Of a DNA stretch of 64,000 nucleotides, positions 57,718 to 64,000 are shown piece after piece. The notes beneath the pieces are model-generated. The model made no database searches, was not told the DNA's origin, and saw only the letters and a list, made by a program, of their open reading frames with translations. The stretch is from Arcobacter sp. LA11 (lineage in GTDB: Bacteria; Campylobacterota; Campylobacteria; Campylobacterales; Arcobacteraceae), in contig NZ_BDIR01000004.1 of NCBI RefSeq assembly GCF_001895145.1, positions 1 to 64,000 on the forward strand, in the 5' to 3' direction. The first letter of the stretch is position 1, and every line of letters starts with the position of its first letter. A program made the translations under genes and the position numbers.

Positions 57718-59319
57718 ATGTTTTTTAATAGGGATACGATTTTTGGGAAAATATTTAAAGTTTTATTTCTTGCGATAATCTCATTCTCAACAATATTTGC
57801 AGTCTATTTTATCTCTAATCAAAAAGATCAGATTTTAAGATCTCTTAAATTAGAAGCCCATAGTATTGCAAAAATGCTTACATATGCTTCTTCTGATGCT
57901 ATTGTTTTAGATGATGGTGCTTTTTTAGTGGAATTTAATTATGAGTTTATGAAAGAAAATGATAGTTTAAAAGCTTTAATTATTTCTAAGCTTGATAAAA
58001 CCAGTTACATAATAAGAAAAGATGGTTGGGCTTTTGAAAATAAGATAGATAAAATATTTTTAAATGGAGAAAAAAAAGAGGTTACGTCACGAATAATTTT
58101 ATCTCCAATTAGTAATGAAAATATTTTTCATTATGTTTTCCCTATTGAGTTTTCTGGAACACATTGGGGTTGGCTACATTTAAATATGTCTTTAGATAAT
58201 TATAATAAAAAGATTTCTAATATGTATCTAGAGTTTTTTACATTTTTTATAATTTTATTATTGTTATCTATGATTGTATCTTATATTGTTGCGAAGAATT
58301 TTTCAAATCCTATTATAAGATTGAATAAAGTTGCAAATAGGATATCAAGAGGACATTTAGAATTAAGAAGTGATTACAAAAGTAGTGATGAAATAGGTCA
58401 ACTTTCGGACTCTTTTAATAAAATGATTTCTAAAATTGAAGAATCTCAAGCTGAGTTAAGAACTTCCCATGAAGACCTTGAACAAAGAGTTAAAGAGAGA
58501 ACTTTAGAATTATATGAAGCAAATAGAAAATTACAAGATAATAGTGTTGAGTTAGAAGAATTGAATATAAATCTTGATAAAAAGGTTAAAGACGAAGTAG
58601 AGAAAAGAACTAAACAAGAAGGGCTTTTAATTCAACAATCAAGACTTGCAGCCATGGGTGAAATGCTTGGAAATATTGCACATCAATGGAGACAACCACT
58701 TTCTGTAGTAACAACAGCTGCCACAGGTATAAAAGTAGAAAAAGAGTTTGGCTTATCAAATGAAAAAGCTGAGGTTGAAAAATTAGATACTATTATTAAA
58801 ACATCTAACTTTTTATCAAATACTATAGAAGATTTTAGTAACTTTTTTAAACCAAATAAAAATAAAGTTGATTTTAGTATAGAAGAGAGAGTTGAACAAT
58901 CTTTAGAATTAGTAAGTGCAAGTTTAAATTTCAATCATATATGTGTAAAAAGAGAATATAGTGAAATTGATAAAGTTTATGGTTTTCCAAATGAATATTC
59001 ACAAGCAATTTTAAATATTTTAACAAATGCAAAAGATGTAATTGTTGAAAATAGAATTAAAGAACCTCTAATAAAAATAAAAACATATAAAAAGAACAAA
59101 AAAGGCTATTTAGAGATTGAAGATAATGCAGGTGGAATAAAAAGTAAAGTTTTAGAAAAAATATTTGATCCTTATTTTACAACAAAACATCAAAGTCAAG
59201 GTACAGGGATTGGTTTATATATGTCAAAGATGATTATTGAACAAAATATGAATGGAAAACTAGAAGCTAAAAACGGAAAAAATGGAGCGATATTTATTAT
59301 ATCTATTCCTATTATTTAA
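57718..59319 (+). CDS. Sensor histidine kinase with HAMP domain
   Basis: A 533-residue kinase. Helix 1 lies near 12-32, a periplasmic domain at 33-165, helix 2 at about 170-192, HAMP at 190-245, a coiled coil to about 310, then the phosphoacceptor segment GEMLGNIAHQWRQPLSVV (His322) and an ATPase domain with NAKDVI, EDNAGGI and GTGIGLYMSK. No receiver domain or response regulator is encoded next to it. Placement among four binding proteins suggests they bring ligands to its periplasmic domain. Confidence 0.88.
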   Translation: MFFNRDTIFGKIFKVLFLAIISFSTIFAVYFISNQKDQILRSLKLEAHSIAKMLTYASSDAIVLDDGAFLVEFNYEFMKENDSLKALIISKLDKTSYIIRKDGWAFENKIDKIFLNGEKKEVTSRIILSPISNENIFHYVFPIEFSGTHWGWLHLNMSLDNYNKKISNMYLEFFTFFIILLLLSMIVSYIVAKNFSNPIIRLNKVANRISRGHLELRSDYKSSDEIGQLSDSFNKMISKIEESQAELRTSHEDLEQRVKERTLELYEANRKLQDNSVELEELNINLDKKVKDEVEKRTKQEGLLIQQSRLAAMGEMLGNIAHQWRQPLSVVTTAATGIKVEKEFGLSNEKAEVEKLDTIIKTSNFLSNTIEDFSNFFKPNKNKVDFSIEERVEQSLELVSASLNFNHICVKREYSEIDKVYGFPNEYSQAILNILTNAKDVIVENRIKEPLIKIKTYKKNKKGYLEIEDNAGGIKSKVLEKIFDPYFTTKHQSQGTGIGLYMSKMIIEQNMNGKLEAKNGKNGAIFIISIPII

Positions 59320-59327
59320 GAAGAGAA

Positions 59328-60209
59328 ATGAATTATAAATTATTTTTTATTGTATTTTTATTTACTGTTAGTGTTTTTGCTGATGACAAAAAAGTAAATA
59401 TTGGTGTTTTATATGAAAAAATATTTACTACAAAAAAAGAAGCTCAAATAGGGGCAAAAATTTGGCTTAAATATATGGAAAAAAAGCCTTACTTTGAAGG
59501 TGTAAATGTAATACTCTATGAAGATGAAAAACTTATTATTGATGATTATATTAATAATAAAATAGGAGGAATGATATCAAATCTTACTCTTTATTTTAAA
59601 AATAAAAATGATTTAGATAAAGCAAGTAGAAGAAGATGGATTCCTTCAACTACAAAAGAGATATATGAACAGTATTATTTAATAAAACATAAAGATTCAT
59701 CTGTAACTTTAGATAATCTAGAACAAAAAAGTGTTTTTTATAAAAATGATATAGGTAAAGTATGGCTAGAGTCTGTAATCTTAAAAAAATATAAGAAACC
59801 CTTAGAAAAAGTTTTTAAAAAAGTTCTTGAGATAAAAAAGCCTCAACAGTTAATTTTTAATGTGTTTTTTAATAAAAATGAGTTGTCTGTAATTCCTAAA
59901 AAACTTTATGATTCTATGCTTGAGTTAAATCCTCAAATAAGACAAAAAATCAAAATAATATCAAAATCAGAACCTATATTTTTTTCTGGAATAGGTTTTA
60001 CACATAATAAACTAGATGAAAAATATTTTTTAATGTTAGATGAAATGACAAATGATATTAATAGTTCAGAAAACGGTTTAGAACTGATTTCTCTTATTGA
60101 TTTAGTTAGGGTTAAAGTTGTCAATAATAAGGATTTTGAAGATTTAACAATTTTTTATGAAGAGTATTTTAGATTAAAAGAACTATATGGTAAAAAGGAA
60201 CAAAAATGA
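59328..60209 (+). CDS. PhnD-like periplasmic binding protein, paralog 2
   Basis: A 293-residue exported protein (signal MNYKLFFIVFLFTVSVFA). Shared motifs with paralogs 3 and 4: KIFTTKKEAQIGAKIWLKYM near the N-terminus, FNVFFNKNELSVIPKKLYDSML, and LNPQIRQKIKIISKSEP then FFSGIGFTH. These lie where binding proteins have hinge strands and the ligand pocket. Ends with a four-base ATGA overlap with the next gene. Confidence 0.75.
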   Translation: MNYKLFFIVFLFTVSVFADDKKVNIGVLYEKIFTTKKEAQIGAKIWLKYMEKKPYFEGVNVILYEDEKLIIDDYINNKIGGMISNLTLYFKNKNDLDKASRRRWIPSTTKEIYEQYYLIKHKDSSVTLDNLEQKSVFYKNDIGKVWLESVILKKYKKPLEKVFKKVLEIKKPQQLIFNVFFNKNELSVIPKKLYDSMLELNPQIRQKIKIISKSEPIFFSGIGFTHNKLDEKYFLMLDEMTNDINSSENGLELISLIDLVRVKVVNNKDFEDLTIFYEEYFRLKELYGKKEQK

Positions 60210-61066
60210 AACTATTTATAGTATTTATTCTTTTTATTGTTTCTTCAATATCTTTATTTGCAAATGAAGAGAAATTAAAAATTGGGATTATGTATGAAAA
60301 GTTGTTTACAACAAAAAAAGAGGCAAAAATAGGCTCAGAACTTTGGTTGAAACAAATGCAAGAAAAAGATAAAAACTTTAAACTAGAGATGATATTTTAT
60401 AAAGATGAGAAGAGATTGCTTGATGATTATATAAATAAAAAGATTTCTGTTATAGTTTCTAATGCTATTTCATATTATGAAAATAAAAAAATTATAGATA
60501 GTTTTTCAAATCATAAATGGGTAATGAGCCTATCTGAAGGAATATTTGATAAGTTTTATTTAATAAAAAATAGAGAGTTGAAATTTGATTTAGAAAGTTT
60601 GAAAAACAAAAAAATATATTATAAAAATGAAATGGCTAAAATTTGGCTTGATTCTTTGATATTTAAAGAAAAAAAGAAATCTATTATTAAAAAGTATACA
60701 AAAATTGAAAAAGCAAATAAGTTGATTTTCAATATATTCTTTAATAAAAATGAGTTATCTATAATTTCAAAAGATACTTATGAATCAATGCTAGAATTAA
60801 ATCCCCAAATTAAACAAAAAATTGAAATAGTGAGTGAATCTGAAGCAATGTTTTTTGATGGCATTGGATTTACGAGAAAAGATATATGTTCTGAGTTTGA
60901 AAAGATGTTAGAATTAATGAGAATAAAACTTGTAAAAAAAGAGAAAGAGTTTGATGTATTATCTTTTGTAGATATTCAAAAAGTGTATATTTTAAAAAAT
61001 AATGATTTAGATAAATTAGATAGATTTTATAAAGATTATTCTAATCTTAAAAAGATTTACAAATAA
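60206..61066 (+). CDS. PhnD-like periplasmic binding protein, paralog 3
   Basis: A 286-residue exported protein (signal MKLFIVFILFIVSSISLFA). It keeps KLFTTKKEAKIGSELWLKQM, FNIFFNKNELSIISKDTYESML and SEAMFFDGIGFTRK, with Ala-Met in place of Pro-Ile in the last motif, a change likely at or near the pocket. Translationally coupled to paralog 2. Confidence 0.75.
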   Translation: MKLFIVFILFIVSSISLFANEEKLKIGIMYEKLFTTKKEAKIGSELWLKQMQEKDKNFKLEMIFYKDEKRLLDDYINKKISVIVSNAISYYENKKIIDSFSNHKWVMSLSEGIFDKFYLIKNRELKFDLESLKNKKIYYKNEMAKIWLDSLIFKEKKKSIIKKYTKIEKANKLIFNIFFNKNELSIISKDTYESMLELNPQIKQKIEIVSESEAMFFDGIGFTRKDICSEFEKMLELMRIKLVKKEKEFDVLSFVDIQKVYILKNNDLDKLDRFYKDYSNLKKIYK

Positions 61067-61076
61067 GGAGGAAAAT

Positions 61077-61940
61077 ATGAGGTTATTAAATATTATTATC
61101 ATTTTTTTCCTTTTTTCTAATATTTTAAATGCAAAAGAAAATAGTAGTTATATAGGAATACTATCTGAAAAAATTTTTACTACTCAAAAAGAAGCTAAGA
61201 TTGCTGCAAAAATTTGGACAAAGTATATGTCTGAAATAGGTTATGAAAATGTTTTTATCAAATTTTATGATGATGAAAATGTATTGATTGCTGACTACCT
61301 TAACAATAAAGTAAGCACAATATTAGGTACATATCAAATGTATTATAAAAATAAAAGTATTATAGATAATGTTTCAAAAAGGAGATGGATACCAACTATT
61401 TCTAAAAATACATTTGAGCAATTTTATTTGATTAAAAATGTAGATTCTGAAATAACTATTAATAATTTAAATAATAAGATATTAAATTACAAAGATAATA
61501 TTGGAAAAATTTGGCTTGATTCTATTATTATGAGTAAATATAAGAAAAGTGTATCTAAGGTATTTAGCGAAATTATTGATATAAAGAAACCCCAGAAACT
61601 TATATTTAATGTATTTTTTAATAAAAATCAACTCTCTGTAGTCTCTAAAAAACTTTATGATGATATGATTGAATTGAATCCTCAAATAAAAAATAAAATA
61701 GAGATATTAGAAAAATCTAAAATTACATTTATTTCAGGAATAGGTTTTACTAGTAAAAAAATTAATCCATACTATGATGATATGCTTAAAAATATAAGAA
61801 AAGATATAGACAAAAAAGGGATTATTAAACTATCTCCTTCTATAAATATTTATGAGTTTTATGATATATCAAATGAAGAGTTAAAACCACTAGATAGTTT
61901 TTTTAGTTTCTATTTAAATTTAAAAAGAAAATATAATTAA
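61077..61940 (+). CDS. PhnD-like periplasmic binding protein, paralog 4
   Basis: A 287-residue exported protein (signal MRLLNIIIIFFLFSNILNA). It keeps KIFTTQKEAKIAAKIWTKYM, FNVFFNKNQLSVVSKKLYDDM and FISGIGFTSK; Lys-Ile-Thr replaces Glu-Pro-Ile in the last motif. AAGGAGG lies before the ATG, the strongest ribosome site in the operon. Last gene of the unit. Confidence 0.75.
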   Translation: MRLLNIIIIFFLFSNILNAKENSSYIGILSEKIFTTQKEAKIAAKIWTKYMSEIGYENVFIKFYDDENVLIADYLNNKVSTILGTYQMYYKNKSIIDNVSKRRWIPTISKNTFEQFYLIKNVDSEITINNLNNKILNYKDNIGKIWLDSIIMSKYKKSVSKVFSEIIDIKKPQKLIFNVFFNKNQLSVVSKKLYDDMIELNPQIKNKIEILEKSKITFISGIGFTSKKINPYYDDMLKNIRKDIDKKGIIKLSPSINIYEFYDISNEELKPLDSFFSFYLNLKRKYN

Positions 61941-61979
61941 TGTAATTTTTTAGTGAATATAAAATTTAGTACTTTTAGA

Positions 61980-61985
61980 TATAAT
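61980..61985 (+). promoter_or_regulatory. -10 box directly before the COG3400 gene
   Basis: TATAAT ends five bases before the ATG, and no ribosome site lies between. If used, the mRNA would begin at or near the start codon (leaderless). Confidence 0.4.
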
Positions 61986-61990
61986 ACCCT

Positions 61991-63418
61991 ATGAAAAAAA
62001 TATTAGTTATTCTTGATGGTATAGTTGCAAAAAAACTAATGCAGAGAATTGTTGAATCAAATACAAGAGAAAACAATTACGATGTAGTTTATATGAATGA
62101 TGTAGTTTTACCTGAACAAAAAGCATCAAACTTTACATTTTATAAATTTGACCCAACTTCTGAATCTAAACTTGGTATGGTTTTGGATAAAAATGTTCAC
62201 TCTGAAGTATTAATTGCTTTAAACTCAAAAGATGAGATGTTAAATGTAATTAAGAACATAAAAGAGAGAAAGAAAAATCTACAAATTACAATATTAGATT
62301 ATTGGGGAATTGAGTTAGAAGACCCTTATGTAAATATATATAAAGGTATTGAAGTTCTGGCAAATGGTATGGTAGAAAGACTACCAAATATACCAGTAAT
62401 GGCTCAAAATATTGGACTAAAACAAGGTGAAATTATGGAAATCCATATACCTTTTGGAAGTTCATATGCATATAGATATATTGGTTCAATTGAGCAAACA
62501 GAGTGGAAAATTTTTGGTTTGTATAGAAATCAACAACTTATAAATATAAAACCTTCTTTGATTTTAAAACCAAATGATGTGATATTAGTTATTGGAAAAC
62601 CAACAGTACTAATGCAAGTTTACAATGCTATTGGTAAATCACAAGGGCAATTTCCTATGCCTTTTGGACACAATATTTATTTATATTTAGACCTTTATTT
62701 ACAAAATAAAAAAAGAGTTCAAGATGTAATTGAAGAGGTTAAATATTTAAATAAGAAGTTTAAAAACCAAAAATTAATTGTAAGAGTTACAAGACCAACT
62801 ACAGTTGGGCTTATGAACTTGATAAAACAGAGTTTTGAAGAAGATGAAACCGTAGAAATAAAAATGGATTATCATAATTTAGGAATGATTAAACTTCTAA
62901 AAAATGATACAAAAGCTTTTGATATAGGAATGGTTATCTTAACAAATGAGATGTTTAGAAATAAAAAACATATTAAAGATATTTTAGATTTAAGAGTACC
63001 TATTTTTAAACTAGGTGATGAATTAACAGGTGGTATTAAAAAGACAGTAGTTTTAATCAATGATGTTAACTCTTATGAACAAATATCTCCAGTTGTTTTT
63101 GATGTTTCAAGTCAATTAAGAACCAAAACTAGAATTTTTGATATGGATCCAATTGGTGAACATGAAGATAAAACTAGATTACTTGATCATTTTGAAAATT
63201 TAGCAAAAATATTTAATCAAAAAATTGAAATTATATCAAATGAAAAAAATCCAATTAGAGAGTTGAAAAAGCAGACAAATACGCTACAAATACTACCTTT
63301 AAAAGAAGATATGTTTAATCAAAGATTCTCATGGAAGTTTTTATATACGAATCCAGATTTAATATCTTTTGATATGAAAAAATATAGCCAATTATTAATA
63401 CCTGTAATAGAAGAATAA
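61991..63418 (+). CDS. COG3400-family protein with TrkA/RCK-like domains
   Basis: A 475-residue cytosolic protein typical of Campylobacterota. Residues 1-125 form a Rossmann-like domain (KKILVILDGIVAKKLMQRIVE). An RCK-C/TrkA-C-like domain follows at about 135-215, with the pattern IPVMAQNIGLKQGEIMEIHIPFGSSYAYR and LILKPNDVILVIGKP. The C-terminal half is another alpha/beta region. Such domains gate potassium channels or transporters by binding nucleotides, but no channel gene is adjacent. Function unproven. Confidence 0.75.
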   Translation: MKKILVILDGIVAKKLMQRIVESNTRENNYDVVYMNDVVLPEQKASNFTFYKFDPTSESKLGMVLDKNVHSEVLIALNSKDEMLNVIKNIKERKKNLQITILDYWGIELEDPYVNIYKGIEVLANGMVERLPNIPVMAQNIGLKQGEIMEIHIPFGSSYAYRYIGSIEQTEWKIFGLYRNQQLINIKPSLILKPNDVILVIGKPTVLMQVYNAIGKSQGQFPMPFGHNIYLYLDLYLQNKKRVQDVIEEVKYLNKKFKNQKLIVRVTRPTTVGLMNLIKQSFEEDETVEIKMDYHNLGMIKLLKNDTKAFDIGMVILTNEMFRNKKHIKDILDLRVPIFKLGDELTGGIKKTVVLINDVNSYEQISPVVFDVSSQLRTKTRIFDMDPIGEHEDKTRLLDHFENLAKIFNQKIEIISNEKNPIRELKKQTNTLQILPLKEDMFNQRFSWKFLYTNPDLISFDMKKYSQLLIPVIEE

Positions 63419-63426
63419 GGAAGAGA

Positions 63427-64000
63427 ATGAATTTTGAAAAATATCCATTTGAAAAATTAAATGAATTATTAGTAAATGTAAAACCAAATGAAAAATATGA
63501 ATTATCAGCTTTAACAATAGGTGAGCCAAAATTTGAAACACCTGAGTTTATACAAAAAAGTTTAAAAGAAAATACATCTTTTTTACAAAAATATCCAGCT
63601 AGTGCAGGTTTGCCTGAGCTTAAAGAGTCTATGATAAATTTTGTACAAAAAAGATTTAGTGTTACACTAGAAATGGAACAAATTATTCCTACTTTTGGAA
63701 CAAGAGAAGCTCTTTTCAACTTTCCTCAATTTGCACTATTTGAGAAAGAAAACCCAACTATTGCTTTTACTAATCCTTTTTATCAAATTTATGAAGGTGC
63801 AGCACGTGCAAGTAGAGCTGAAGTTATTCATATTGATTTAACGAAAGAGAATGATTTTAAAGCAAAGTTATCTAATGAAGAGATGAAAAAATGTGACCTA
63901 GTGATTTTAAATTATCCTAATAATCCTACATCAGCAGAAATGACAAAATCAGAATTAGGTGATTGGGTTAAAAAAGCTTTAGAGTTTAATTTTATATTAG
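63427..64000 (+). CDS. Class I/II aminotransferase (3' end missing)
   Basis: The first 191 residues of a pyridoxal-phosphate aminotransferase; the gene runs off the window. Recognisable parts are ALTIGEPKFETPEFI, YPASAGLPELKESM, the cofactor-contact FGTREALFNF and VILNYPNNPTSAEMT. In Campylobacterota a close relative serves as succinyldiaminopimelate aminotransferase (DapC) in lysine synthesis, but the substrate cannot be fixed from this part. AAGAGA precedes the ATG and the gene lies eight bases after the COG3400 gene, so they are co-transcribed. Confidence 0.88.
   Translation, partial: MNFEKYPFEKLNELLVNVKPNEKYELSALTIGEPKFETPEFIQKSLKENTSFLQKYPASAGLPELKESMINFVQKRFSVTLEMEQIIPTFGTREALFNFPQFALFEKENPTIAFTNPFYQIYEGAARASRAEVIHIDLTKENDFKAKLSNEEMKKCDLVILNYPNNPTSAEMTKSELGDWVKKALEFNFIL

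Overview
The window is low-GC DNA from a motile, Gram-negative member of the Campylobacterota, most likely an Arcobacter-like genus (Arcobacteraceae). This is inferred from the strong A/T codon bias, the class II DAHP synthase, a COG3400 protein, duplicated amt-PII cassettes, the flagellar gene order and the lack of visible sigma-54 or sigma-28 promoters. No rRNA, tRNA, insertion sequence, integrase or CRISPR array was seen. The window is almost fully coding; once the recoded gene at 52751-53092 is counted, no gene-free stretch exceeds 300 bases.

Layout. 2-10717: the 3' part of a giant type I-secreted adhesin with internal tandem repeats, four von Willebrand A domains and a LamG-like domain. 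10854-12764: transketolase. 12821-16526: an arsenic island (arsR, a gamma-glutamylcyclotransferase-like gene, arsB, thioredoxin-type arsC, an ArsP-type permease and a CxxC mini-thioredoxin) with two identical 20-bp operator candidates. 16602-17483: rarD. 17506-22730: a MerR regulator with two phased palindromes, an amidohydrolase and a three-domain LplT/PlsC/acyl-ACP synthetase fusion. 22745-31493: a nitrogen module with glnD, a degenerate NtrC-like protein and a sensor-like membrane protein on the minus strand, facing two tandem amt-PII cassettes and pyrC. A shared palindrome lies at the same distance from the -10 box of both amt genes.

31514-42041: flagellar genes. fliM and flgI are on the minus strand. 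On the plus strand are an acidic unknown, fliQ, a fliJ-like gene, a motE-like gene, fliL, an unknown membrane protein, flgH, flgK, fliD, fliS and a small fliT-like gene. 42038-55208: mostly housekeeping genes (tilS, rimO, panC, a lone OppB-type permease, acpS, an HD-GYP protein, a soluble chemotaxis transducer paired with a NrtS-like/zinc-ribbon protein, ruvX, serB, tal, class II aroF, gatC, tgt). 55364-61940: a six-gene operon with a TolC-family protein, a sensor histidine kinase and four paralogous PhnD-like periplasmic binding proteins, without any ABC permease or ATPase. 61991-64000: a COG3400 protein and the 5' part of an aminotransferase.

The most notable item is at 52751-53092 (minus). 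It is a full-length ArsC/Spx-family (YffB-like) reading frame interrupted only by one in-frame TGA, placed exactly where the family has its catalytic cysteine. A hairpin with a GGU-starting apical loop begins just downstream. This fits a selenocysteine protein that ordinary ORF calling misses. The second is the TolC, kinase and four-binding-protein operon, which looks like a multi-ligand periplasmic sensing system rather than a transporter.
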